From: CAYUNA01 sp047629355
GTDB taxonomy: Bacteria; Bacteroidota; Bacteroidia; Chitinophagales; Saprospiraceae
Direction of reading: 5' to 3'
Length of the DNA stretch: 18,579 bases
Assembly: GCA_047629355.1 (NCBI GenBank)
Contig: JBLHWU010000133.1
Location: forward strand, 1-18,579
Each line of letters starts with the position of its first letter. The stretch's first letter is position 1. Under the pieces are notes generated by a model, which was not told the DNA's origin, did not search any database, and was given only the letters and a program-made list of their open reading frames with translations. This document shows, piece by piece, positions 1 to 8,100 of this stretch. A program made the translations under genes and the position numbers.

Positions 1-825
1 TTGTGTTAGCTTTTTGTATTCCATCTTATTCGATTCCTTTTTTGCTTTTTGCCTTAACCAATATAGTTTTGAATATACTGGATTGCACCGTCTTCGTTTG
101 CCCGTCGTGTATTGTGGAATTAATAAATCCTCTACATAACAATCCAATTCATGTAATACGATATTGGATAATAAAGGACTAATGACTCCTCCTTGTGGTG
201 TACCTGAATGGTTTTTATGATAAATCCAATCTTCAAGATAACCAGCGTTTAACATTTCACGAATAAGTTTTAGAAAACGGCTGTCGTGGATTTTTCGACC
301 CAATAAATCTAAAAGCGTTTGGTGACTAATGTTGTCAAAACATCCTTTAATGTCACCTTCAATGAACCATTTTGTGCCTTTCCATTGATGCTTAATTTGG
401 TGTAATGCTGTATGACAACTTTTACGTGGACGGAAGCCGTGCGAACTTTCCTTAAAATTTGGCTCATAATACGCTTCTAATATCATGCGTATTACTTCTT
501 GCACCAGTTTGTCTGACCAATTTGGCACAGATAATGGTCGCATTTTTCCGTTCTTCTTTGGAATATAAACACGGCGACTCGGTTTCCATTGATAAGTACC
601 GTTTCGGAGTTGTTCAATTATTTTGTCAATTCTTGCGAGTGACATTCCTTGAATGCTGTCCGTTGGGTCTGTACCTAATGTAGTCGCTCCTTTGTTTGCG
701 TAAATTTTGCCATAGGCATATAAGAATAAGTCTCTATTTCGCATATTGCGATAGACTCTTTCTAAGGGGAGACTTCTTTGTCCCCGATTTTGAACTACGC
801 ATAAATAGTCTTCAGCTGAGAGCAT
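1..825 (-). CDS. ltrA: Group II intron reverse transcriptase/maturase, N-terminal fragment
   Basis: The first 275 codons of an intron-encoded protein; the frame is still open at the window edge. The start is ATG at 825-823, with an in-frame TAA only seven codons upstream (846-844). Visible motifs in order are RT0/RT1 (residues 10-125, with IPKKNGKMRPL at 88-98 and NWSDKLVQEVIRMILE at 102-117), RT2 with SHGFRPRKSCHTAL (128-141), and RT3 with EGDIKGCFDNISH (156-168). Asp158 should be the first catalytic aspartate. RT4 follows with SGTPQGGVISPLLSNI (207-222). The YADD catalytic pair, the X/maturase domain and any HNH endonuclease domain would lie beyond the left edge. In this family the protein assists splicing and performs target-primed reverse transcription during retrohoming. 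No stop or frameshift is seen in the visible part, so it may be intact. The gene symbol is given by family analogy. Confidence 0.9.
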   Translation of the reverse strand, partial: MLSAEDYLCVVQNRGQRSLPLERVYRNMRNRDLFLYAYGKIYANKGATTLGTDPTDSIQGMSLARIDKIIEQLRNGTYQWKPSRRVYIPKKNGKMRPLSVPNWSDKLVQEVIRMILEAYYEPNFKESSHGFRPRKSCHTALHQIKHQWKGTKWFIEGDIKGCFDNISHQTLLDLLGRKIHDSRFLKLIREMLNAGYLEDWIYHKNHSGTPQGGVISPLLSNIVLHELDCYVEDLLIPQYTTGKRRRCNPVYSKLYWLRQKAKKESNKMEYKKLTQ

Positions 826-1336
826 TTCGCTTGTCTGATTTAATTAATACGTTTGGATTACCTGCGACCCTTCGCCATGTAATAGGCTTTCCCTATCTCA
901 GACTACTATGGTCGCTCCGTAGTCATAGGACTCTCGTCCCTTAGACCATCCCCGATTCCGTTGTGCTGTGACGTATAGACTAACTTAGGTTGTCCGTTCG
1001 TTTCCTTACCATATTTCATTAAGATATGCTTCACTGATTTGGCTATTACAAGACCACGTATCATTTCTGTAATATCCGTGAACATAAAGTTTCAGTCAGT
1101 ATGCTTTATGGCGTTTTCTTGCACGCTGGAAACTGGACTTTAGGCAGTATAGCTTTAACCATATTAGTCAGAACTTGCCGATTCATCTTGAAAATGTCTG
1201 ACTTTTCGCAAATCGGCTTTACGCAGATGCTCTGTTTACATTTCCCTTTCGGGTTATGCTAACTGCATCGTTCTCGTCAATATTTGCCAAAATTGACGCA
1301 TCTATAATGAATCACAGCACCCGTGAACGGGCGCAC
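826..1336 (-). ncRNA. Group II intron RNA 5' region (domains I-III and start of IV)
   Basis: This is the structured RNA 5' of the intron-encoded protein. It starts GTGCGCCCG and soon contains the local self-complementarity CCCGTTCACGGG (minus strand 1331-1320). It contains the EBS1 match described separately. A weaker EBS2 candidate is GAAAAC at 1118-1113, which could pair through A-U and one G-U with the T-run just upstream of IBS1. The 511-nt length fits domains I-III of a bacterial intron. I did not fold it; the secondary structure is inferred from position and boundary motifs. Confidence 0.75.
1055..1060 (-). other. Candidate EBS1 (exon-binding site 1)
   Basis: The minus strand reads TACGTG, the exact reverse complement of the last six bases of the 5' exon (CACGTA, 1342-1337). 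It lies 277 nt into the intron, close to where EBS1 sits in well-studied introns such as Ll.LtrB. The pairing defines the target site for splicing and retrohoming. Confidence 0.7.
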
Positions 1337-1342
1337 TACGTG
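1337..1342 (-). other. Candidate IBS1 (intron-binding site 1) at the 5' exon end
   Basis: The minus strand reads CACGTA directly before the intron's GTGCG. It pairs 6/6 with the EBS1 candidate at 1060-1055, which supports the placed exon-intron boundary between 1337 and 1336. Confidence 0.7.
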
Positions 1343-1380
1343 TAAAAAGTAGTCACAGAAACAGCAAAACCATAATCAAA

Positions 1381-1399
1381 AAAATGATTTCTTCATTTT
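1381..1399 (-). terminator. Weak terminator-like hairpin after the resolvase gene
   Basis: On the minus strand, overlapping the resolvase stop codon, AAAATGA and TCATTTT can form a 7-bp stem around AGAAA, followed by more T residues. The stem is almost entirely A-T, so it would be weak. The intron insertion point lies about 44 nt further downstream, too far for the terminator-adjacent insertion typical of class C introns. Confidence 0.3.
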
Positions 1400-2013
1400 C
1401 ACCCCATTTTAGCACTCAAATTGGCATCTCGAACCCTCTTTACAATCTGCCCGACAACAGCCCGACTGGCTCTATTCTTAATTTTTGTTCTTATTTTGTT
1501 GATACTCAGGTGAGAATTAGCTGCTAATTCCTCAATTTCCTTGACAACTAACGGTGGTGTTTGAGGACGACCAATTTTCTTACCTCTTGATTTGGCTGCT
1601 GCCATACCCGCTTTCACTCTTTCGCTAATAAGGGACGATTCCAATTCTGCCATCACACCAATGATGGTAAACATTGCCTTTCCCATTGGACTATCCGTAT
1701 CAATTTGGTCTTGCACAGAAATGAATCGAATATTTAAATGGTTAAAAGTCTCCAGCGCTTTGAGCAAGTGAGAAACACTTCTGGCAAAGCGGTCAAATTT
1801 CCAAACTAAAACGCAATCGAATTCCCTATTTCGAGCCGCCTTCATTAATCGACGCAATTGTGGGCGACCTTCTTTTCTACCAGATACAGCCATGTCCACA
1901 TATTCTTGAATAATCTCAAAACCTGCTCTTTGAGCATATTCAACCAAACCGTCTTTTTGTAAATCGATGTTTTGTTCCGCGGTAGAAACACGAATGTAGA
2001 TTGCTGCTTTCAT
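1399..2013 (-). CDS. tnpR: Serine recombinase, Tn3-type resolvase
   Basis: A small serine recombinase (204 residues, the usual size for resolvases and invertases) that would resolve cointegrates of the adjacent Tn3-family transposon by recombination at res. The N-terminal catalytic domain has AAIYIRVS with the nucleophile Ser10 and Arg8, then LVWKFDRFARS (about residues 86-96) carrying catalytic arginines. The PMGKAMFTIIGVMAELE segment and the long E helix with ERVKAGMAAAKSRGKKIGRP follow. The C-terminal 50-60 residues should be a helix-turn-helix that reads the res half-sites. ATG at 2013-2011 is taken as the start; the codon just before it is TTG and gives one extra residue. It is divergent from tnpA, with the res-like region between them. 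The reading frame appears intact, unlike tnpA. An invertase/pinecone-type role is possible, but the neighbourhood argues for resolvase. Confidence 0.9.
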   Translation of the reverse strand: MKAAIYIRVSTAEQNIDLQKDGLVEYAQRAGFEIIQEYVDMAVSGRKEGRPQLRRLMKAARNREFDCVLVWKFDRFARSVSHLLKALETFNHLNIRFISVQDQIDTDSPMGKAMFTIIGVMAELESSLISERVKAGMAAAKSRGKKIGRPQTPPLVVKEIEELAANSHLSINKIRTKIKNRASRAVVGQIVKRVRDANLSAKMG

Positions 2014-2035
2014 CAAATCCGTCTGTTTAATAATT

Positions 2036-2160
2036 GGTGTAAAAGGATGTCTTAAAAAGAACTCCTTGCAAGATAGTCAATTTGGAATTTAAAACACCTT
2101 ATTTCTAAGGACTTTTAACGACCTATCGGCAAACCCTTTTTAAGACACTTTTAAATTATC
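2036..2160. promoter_or_regulatory. Putative res site between divergent resolvase and transposase genes
   Basis: The 153-bp gap between the divergent tnpR and tnpA genes contains a perfect 12-bp inverted repeat: TGTCTTAAAAAG at 2048-2059 and CTTTTTAAGACA at 2136-2147. Related half-sites are CTTTTAACGAC at 2112-2122, CTTTTAAAT at 2149-2157 and, inverted, GTGTAAAAGG at about 2037-2046. Multiple degenerate 12-bp half-sites in this position are how resolvases bind res and also repress both flanking genes. The exact subsite I/II/III division and crossover dinucleotide cannot be assigned by eye. Confidence 0.6.
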
Positions 2161-2166
2161 ATAATT

Positions 2167-4608
2167 ATGACATCAATTACAAAAACGGCGTATCCCCGTT
2201 TTAAAAAAGTCTACAAGGTAGAAGAGTTGGAAAAAGTCTTTCAACCTACCGAATCCGAACTGCAATTTATTGCTAAAAAAACCAGAGGTGAACCGCAACA
2301 ATTAACCTTACTGACTTTGTTAAAATCACATCAACATCTGGGATATCTTCCAAATACTGGAAGCATTCCTAAACCAGTTTAGCAATATTTATCAAGTCAA
2401 TTAGGGTGTGATGAAACGGTCGAATTAATGGAACGAACCGAGACTAATAAAAAATCATTTCACCGCCATTATCAATCTATCCGTAGTTTTTTAGGAATAT
2501 TGGCTTGGGCAGAAGAAGGGCAAAATATCGTACATGCTTGCGTTAAAAAGGCTGCATTTACCATGAGTAACCCGCCTGATTTAATTAATGTGGCAATGGA
2601 AAAACTGATTGAACAACGCTATGAATTACCTGCGTTTAGTACGCTTTCAAGAATGGTTGGGCATATTCGGCAAGCGGTACATTTGGAATTATTTGAAAAA
2701 TTAAATCGAACGCTGAAGCCAGAAGTACAATTAATTTTAGAAAGCTTATTACAAGTAACCGAAGAGAATACTGTCACAGGTTTTACTAAAATCAAAGAGA
2801 AACCAGATAAGCCAACTTTACAACTAATGCACAAATGGATAAAGCGATTAGAATGGTTACAACAAATTCTGGATACTTCTCAATTATTTGAAATCATTGC
2901 ACCCACTAAAGTCCAGCAATTTTCAGCAGAAATTGAACAAGCCGAAACACAAGATTTATTGGATATGAATGCACCAAAGCGTTATACCCATTTGGTTTGC
3001 TTGATTCATCAAAAGCAGGTGGCGACCAAAGATGAGTTGGCTGATTTGTTTGTTAGGAGAATGCGACAAACCAGAATTGGGGCGGAGAAAAAACTTGCCG
3101 TTTTGCAAGAGTTGAGTCGGCATATCGAAGAACAATTACTTGACATATTTTCAAAAGTGGCGGATTATACCTTGACAATTTCTAAAGATAAGAAATTGGG
3201 AGATTCCGTCAGACAATTGATAGAAACCAATGGAGGAGCGGCTCATTTACTGGAAAAATACAAACAAGTTGCTGCCTATCACGATAAAAATTTCTTACCG
3301 CTGTTGTGGAATCTCCATAAGAGTAACCGGGTTGCAATTTTTGATTTGATTGAATTGTTGGGGATTAAATCTTGTAGTGAAGATAATGGTTTGCTCAATG
3401 CCTTGTCGTTTATTGTCGCCAATCGAAATGCAAGAAAAGACTATTTATCTTGTGAGATAACTTTGGATTTTATGGGTGAAAAATGGCTAAATTTTGTCAA
3501 GGCAAAAGAAGATGGAGTACCTGTTTTAAGACGAAGAGCATTGGAAGTTGCGGTATTGTTTCATGTAGCAGATGCCTTGAAATGCGCTGATTTATATGTG
3601 CCTTATTCTGAAAAATATGCTGATTATCGACAACAATTATTGCCTTGGGAAGATTGTCAAAATTTATTAGACACTTATTGCGAAAGCATTGGTATTCCTG
3701 CAACTGCCAATGGTTTTGTTGCACATTTAAAAACACAATTGGTCGATGCTGCTAAAAAAGCAGACCAAGCATATCCAGAAAACAGTCAATTCTTTATTGA
3801 TGAACAGGGCGAGCCACATTTGAAAAAACTGAAAGCAAAGCCCTTACCTGAAGGCTTACTCCGATTTGAAACAATGGTCAAAGAGAAAATGCCACAGCGA
3901 GATTTATTGGATTTGCTCAAACGGGTACAAACATGGATACCTTATACACGCCACTTTGGTCCACCGTCAGGTTCTGAAAACAAACTCAATAATGCCACTT
4001 TTAAATACATTTTTACCATTTTTGGATATGGCTGTAATCTGGAAGCAAACCAAATGGCGAAGCATACCGAAAGGCTGATTAGTAGTCGGTCTTTGCGTCA
4101 AATCAATAAGCAGCACATATCCGTAACGAAAATAGACGCTGCCATTAGAGATGTGATTAATACCTATTCTCGTTGGGATTTAACAGGATTTTGGGGCGAT
4201 GGTTCGGAGATGATTGTTGATGGAACGCACATTGAATTGATTGAAAACAACTTGTTGGGGGCACATCATATTCGCTATGGCGGGTATGGCGGCATCGCTT
4301 ATAAATATTTGTCGGACAAGTATGTTGCCTTGTTTAGTCGCTTCATTTCTTGTGGCGTTTGGGAAGCCATTCATATTCTGGACGGTTTCTTAGCCAATCA
4401 ATCAGCGATACAACCCGATACCGTTATCGGCGATACACAAGGTCAAAGTGAACCCGTTTTTACCTTGTCTTACTTGATGGGCATTCAATTGATGCCGAGA
4501 ATGAGGAATTGGTTCTTTTGCACTTTTCACCGAACTATTACAAGTCTTTATCATTATAACTTATTGATTTTCAGATACGTGAGTTTGGGAAGAAGCGTAA
4601 ATGGCTAA
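2167..4608 (+). pseudogene. tnpA: Tn3-family transposase, interrupted by an in-frame stop and truncated at the 3' end
   Basis: Codes for most of a Tn3-family TnpA, a DDE enzyme that cuts and joins 38-bp transposon ends. Residues 1-71 and, after a TAG at 2380-2382, the same frame to 4608 read as one protein. The N-terminal DUF4158-like region and long helical middle are present. The catalytic core shows WGDGSEMIVDG with Asp685, RYGGYGGIAYKYLSDKYVALF, and IGDTQGQSEPVF with Asp756. These positions are close to Asp689 and Asp765 of Tn3 TnpA. Family likeness stops after MPRMRNW (residue 782, position 4512); the family is normally about 960-1000 residues, so roughly 200 residues including the catalytic Glu (Glu881 in Tn3) are missing. 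The 32-residue tail to 4608 is unlike TnpA. The product should be inactive. If the amber were read through, it would still lack the C-terminal core. Confidence 0.9.
2380..2382 (+). other. In-frame amber codon splitting tnpA
   Basis: TAG follows the codons for IPKPV, and the same frame continues with QYLSSQLGCDETVELM. ATG at 2428 could restart translation but would lose the first 87 codons. The flanking protein sequence is well preserved on both sides, so this is a point change rather than a frameshift. Confidence 0.85.
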
Positions 4609-4637
4609 AGTATAATAAAAAGATTGTCCATGTTTAG
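4503..4637 (+). pseudogene. Out-of-frame coding remnant at the tnpA break
   Basis: In the frame shifted by +2 from tnpA, 4503-4556 reads EELVLLHFSPNYYKSLSL, then a TAA (4557-4559), then LIDFQIREFGKKRKWLKY and on to a TAG at 4635-4637. The FSPNYY part vaguely recalls the SPY...FG C-terminus of Tn3 transposases. If so, the gene would carry an internal deletion plus a frameshift. The second part looks like a basic protein C-terminus of unknown origin. Both readings are tentative. Confidence 0.3.
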
Positions 4638-4871
4638 TTTTTTTGAACAACTCTCAATCCTTTATTCATTTTAATTCGATTGTCTAAACCCTTGTTTTTC
4701 AATATCTATGGAATATTTTATCGTATAGTAAAACGGTTCAGTTTATACAATCAGAATTTGAATAAATTGATTAGTTTTTTATACTCCTAAATCAGCTAGT
4801 TATGAAGGTTGAAGTTAAAGATTATTGTCTGGTCAAACGTTCATTTCGATAGACAATTCTTTGATTATCAA
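4638..4871. other. Non-coding stretch between the tnpA remnant and the paired inverted repeats
   Basis: AT-rich sequence with stops in all frames I followed and no recognisable gene. A short 7-bp inverted repeat (ATTGTCT at 4824-4830, AGACAAT at 4851-4857) is present, of no clear meaning. It may be host sequence or decayed transposon DNA. Confidence 0.5.
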
Positions 4872-4910
4872 AGGGTACGAGTTAAAGCTTCTTCAGAAAG
4901 TGCTGTTAAT
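4872..4910 (+). repeat. Tn3-type terminal inverted repeat, left-facing copy (degenerate)
   Basis: Reads A-GGGTACGAGT, then a variable 11-nt stretch, then CAGAAAGTGC and TGTTAA. The two 10-nt blocks are identical to the opposing repeat at 4979-4942. The inner end (TGTTAAT) differs slightly from CGTTAAG, and the outer G is an A. Its orientation is that of the left end of an element lying to its right. The middle block is one base longer and diverged, so this is a related end rather than a simple copy. Confidence 0.7.
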
Positions 4911-4941
4911 TGTAACAGATGCAATCATTAAAAACTATTTT

Positions 4942-4979
4942 CTTAACGGCACTTTCTGTTCTAACATTACTCGTACCCC
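4942..4979 (-). repeat. Tn3-family 38-bp terminal inverted repeat
   Basis: Read on the minus strand from 4979 it is exactly 38 nt, begins GGGGTACGAG and ends GTGCCGTTAAG. The canonical Tn3 repeat is also 38 bp, starts GGGG and ends CGTTAAG. The orientation (outer G-run on the right) is that of the right end of an element extending leftward, as expected downstream of tnpA at 2167-4512. It is therefore a good candidate for the original transposon right end, or for one end of the 108-bp mini-element, or both. Confidence 0.8.
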
Positions 4980-5147
4980 TAATCCAAAATTAAGACTTCT
5001 TATGACATTGGGAAACTCTTTTTTAAACTCTTAATTCGCATATAATGAGCATTCTTAAAGTGAAAAACATGGACTAAATATCCTCTCAAAAAAGTAAGTT
5101 TATTCATTTCATATTCCTTAATGTATAATTGTGCATTCATTTTTTTG
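4980..5147. other. Intergenic stretch between transposon debris and the uptake locus
   Basis: 168 bp of AT-rich sequence downstream of the minus-strand repeat-lipoprotein gene. I see no strong terminator hairpin and no gene. Confidence 0.5.
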
Positions 5148-8100
5148 TTATAGCTCTTGAGGATCAAAGACACACTGTATCAACTGCAATGCCGCATCAT
5201 TATTTCCAATAAGCAAAGCACTTCCTTTCGGAGTTTTAATTTTTTCTAGTGTCTTTACATCACCTCCGAGAAAGAACCCACTTTTTGAATAGGGAAGTGG
5301 AGTAAATTCACCTTTCCCGTTTCCACTTAAAATAGTTCCATAGCTGGCATCATTTCGAGTTGTTTCCACTTCTGAGCCAAATAGATTTCCAGCAATTGCT
5401 AAATCTAAATGACCATCATTATTGAAATCTTCGGCGACAATTCCGTTGATAGAGGAAAGTTGGACTTCATTCGGTAAGTAGTGAATCTCAAATGCATCAT
5501 TACCCTTATTTTCGACATAAACGCTTGCAAAAGACCAAGCTTGATAATGCAATCCTGCGGCTAAATCTTGTTGAGTGTAGATATCTTCAAGCGAAGCATC
5601 GGCGAAAGAATTATAGTCTTCATATTTATATTTTATGGCTGGAATTTGCTCAGCAGAACATTGACGACCTCTAACTGGATATTGAACACCTTCATCATAA
5701 TAGCCTAAAACAATGTCCAGTTTTCCGTTTTTATCATAATCACTTGCGTAGACGTCGAATGACTCATTAGCAGAAGTTTGGTATTTATAATTCAGTCCTA
5801 AATTACCAACAACAAGGTCTTTGTCGCCATCATTATCAAAATCTTCAGCGGCAATACTATACCACCAACCTGTTGTTTTTTCCAAACCAAAATCCTCAGT
5901 TTTATTCTCAAATTCAGTCCCGGTATTCATCAAAAAAGTAATCGGCATCCACTCACCTGTGACGACTAAATCCAACTTTTGATCATTGTTAAAATCTACC
6001 CAAACTGCATCCGTAACCAGCCCTGCTTCTGTTAAATAAGGGGCAAGGTTTTCGGTAACATCTGTAAATTTTGGCGCACCGTTTTCAATACCGTCATTTC
6101 TCAAAATATAACTTTGCGCGGGTAATGGATAGGACTGAGGTACAATTCGACCGCCAACAAATAAATCTAAATCGCCGTCATTATCATAGTCTGCCGCTTT
6201 AACTATTGAACCACTTGCTCCGATTTTCGGAAGCGCATTTTCGGCTTTTTCAAAATTTCCTTTACCACCATTTAGGTACAATCGGTCTTGCAATTTTACA
6301 GAGCCTTTTTTGGACTCATTTCCACCGCTAACGATGTACAAATCCAAATCACCATCCCTGTCTGCATCGAAAAAGGTCGCGCCAATATCCTCTTTATTTC
6401 TATCCTTATCCCAAGGGTAAAGACTGCCTTTTTCAAATTTCCCTTTTGCATTTTGTAGATAAATTGCGCCCACTGCATCCAATGCACCACCCACATAAAA
6501 ATCATCTAATCCGTCACCATTTACATCACCGACAGCTAAGCTAGGTCCATTTTTGGAATAGGTATGTGGCAGTAAAATTTCATGTCGGTAATCATTAAAA
6601 TTATTCTCTTCATGTTTAAAGTCGATTTTGGATTCTTCTGTAACATCTTCAAACCATTGACTTTGCGAGGTATTTACACGGAAAGGCTCCGTAGTTTGTT
6701 TTGCATTTCTATAATCAATTTCAAGAGTTTGATTTGCTTTAGTATTTATCAAAGTCTGTTCTTTTCCGTCTGTCCAATGAATGGTTAGTTCCTCAATTAA
6801 TGTCATTTCGCCTAAACCAAAATGAATAACGGGATCAACGGAAGATTGAAATCCTCTTGTCAGTGTTTGCTGACGATATTGAATGCCATTTTTCGTTTTT
6901 ATTAAAATCTTAGTACCTAAGCCCAGTGGGTTTTTGTCATTGCCATTTAGCTTGATTCGAATATGATTTCCCAAACCTAAATCAGCCGTTTTATTTTCAA
7001 AAATTGAAACCTTGTCATCAATATTATTAACAATCATTTCGAGATCGCCATCATTATCCAAATCAGCATAAGCAGCGCCATTTGAAAAACCTTTATAACT
7101 AATTCCCCAATCTTCGTTAGCCAATTGAAAAGAGAGGTCACCGTTATTTTTATACACATAGTTATCCACTTTTTCAGAGGGCATATTGAGTGTCAAACCA
7201 AGTTTGGTCTGTTTCTGTTTTTCTTGATAAGTTGCTTTTTCAATTTCATTAAAATAGTCTTTATTATTAATGTCTCGCCGAGTGCCATTACTGATAAAAA
7301 TGTCCTGCCAACCATCATTATCTAAGTCGGCAAACAGACCTGCCCAGCTCCAGTCAGTAGATGGCATACCTGTCATTCGGGAAATTTCACTGAAATGAGG
7401 AAGTCCATCTTCCCCAATTCCATTATTCAGTTGAAGAGCGTTCTGCATATATTGATAGTGCATGCCACGGTTCACTACCTCCCAAAAACCAGCAATATTC
7501 ATGCTCGCCATATTGGCTTTATTTCTTCGATTATCAGCGGGAGTCATATCAACTTGCAATAAATCGGGCAAGCCATCATTATTAAAATCACCAACATCCG
7601 AACCCATTCCAAAAAAGGCGGTATGCTGAGTTGTTTCTTTTGATTTTTCGGAGAAAGTGCCGTCGCCATTATTAAAATAAAAGAAATCGGGCGATGCAAA
7701 ATCATTCGAAACATAAATATCTTCCCAACCATCTTCATTAAAATCGGCAACGGTTGCGCTCAGAGATAAACCAAAATTCAAAAGTCCGGCTTCTTTCGTT
7801 ACATTTTCAAAAATGCCATGACCGTCATTTCGATAAAGGCGGTCGGATTTTTCAGAGGACTTTTTATTAATTGCTATTTTGAAGGAATAATTGGGAGTTT
7901 TAAAATGTGTGGACGGATAATTGGCAACATACAAATCCAAATCACCGTCTTTATCATAATCAAAAAAAGTACTTTGAGTACTTCGCCCTGCATCGGCAAT
8001 TCCACGTTTTCCTGCTTCTTCTATAAAAGTTGGAACTCCATTTTCGGAAGTTCCTTGGTTAATAAACAATTGATTTTTTGTGGTCGTAAATTTCCCAGAA

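Larger units (their letters stand above)
1..1336 (-). mobile_element. Group II intron, 5' part (3' end beyond the window edge)
   Basis: A self-splicing retroelement read on the minus strand. Its 5' end is placed at 1336, where the minus strand reads GTGCGCCC, matching the GUGYG start of bacterial group II introns. The next 511 nt carry no coding sequence and should be RNA domains I-III. A reverse transcriptase/maturase frame then starts at 825, the usual domain IV position. The 5' exon ends in CACGTA (1342-1337). A perfectly complementary TACGTG lies at 1060-1055, intron position 277, where EBS1 is expected. The rest of the protein and domains V-VI lie to the left of the window. It is inserted just downstream of a Tn3-type resolvase gene, in the same orientation. 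Element identity is strong. The subclass is uncertain; the protein looks chloroplast-like rather than Ll.LtrB-like to me. Confidence 0.88.
1399..4979. mobile_element. Remnant of a Tn3-family transposon (tnpR-res-tnpA-IR)
   Basis: Resolvase, res-like site, divergent broken tnpA and a 38-bp Tn3 end lie in the canonical order. The left end is not in the window; the group II intron occupies the sequence beyond the resolvase. The right boundary at 4979 assumes the terminal repeat belongs to this element, which the 360-bp unrelated stretch between 4512 and 4871 makes uncertain. No passenger gene (resistance, metabolism) is visible. Confidence 0.6.
4872..4979. mobile_element. 108-bp miniature element bounded by Tn3-type inverted repeats (TIME/MITE-like)
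   Basis: Two Tn3-family ends face inward across a 31-bp spacer and leave no room for a gene. Such transposase-less pairs are known as Tn3-derived inverted-repeat miniature elements, mobilised in trans by a related TnpA. No 5-bp target duplication is visible (ATCAA on the left, TAATC on the right). It may therefore be an old insertion, or two unrelated ends brought together by deletion. As RNA it would fold into a long imperfect hairpin. Confidence 0.55.

Noticed and set aside
459..944. Two plus-strand open frames of 74 and 82 codons
   Set aside because: They lie opposite the group II intron reverse transcriptase and its upstream RNA. Their translations have no protein-like character, while the minus-strand frame has clear RT motifs.
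1381..1399. Class C group II intron insertion behind a terminator
   Set aside because: The hairpin is weak and ends about 44 nt from the insertion point. The 6-bp EBS1-IBS1 pairing also fits classes other than IIC.
4824..4857. Short inverted repeat ATTGTCT / AGACAAT
   Set aside because: Seven base pairs with a 20-nt loop in AT-rich DNA are expected by chance; no T-run or gene end depends on it.
4862..4984. Target-site duplication around the 108-bp element
   Set aside because: The 5-bp flanks (ATCAA and TAATC) do not match, nor do flanks shifted by one base.
4825..5034. Plus-strand 69-codon open frame
   Set aside because: It runs through the two Tn3-type inverted repeats; its codons are the palindrome itself, so it is very unlikely to be a gene.
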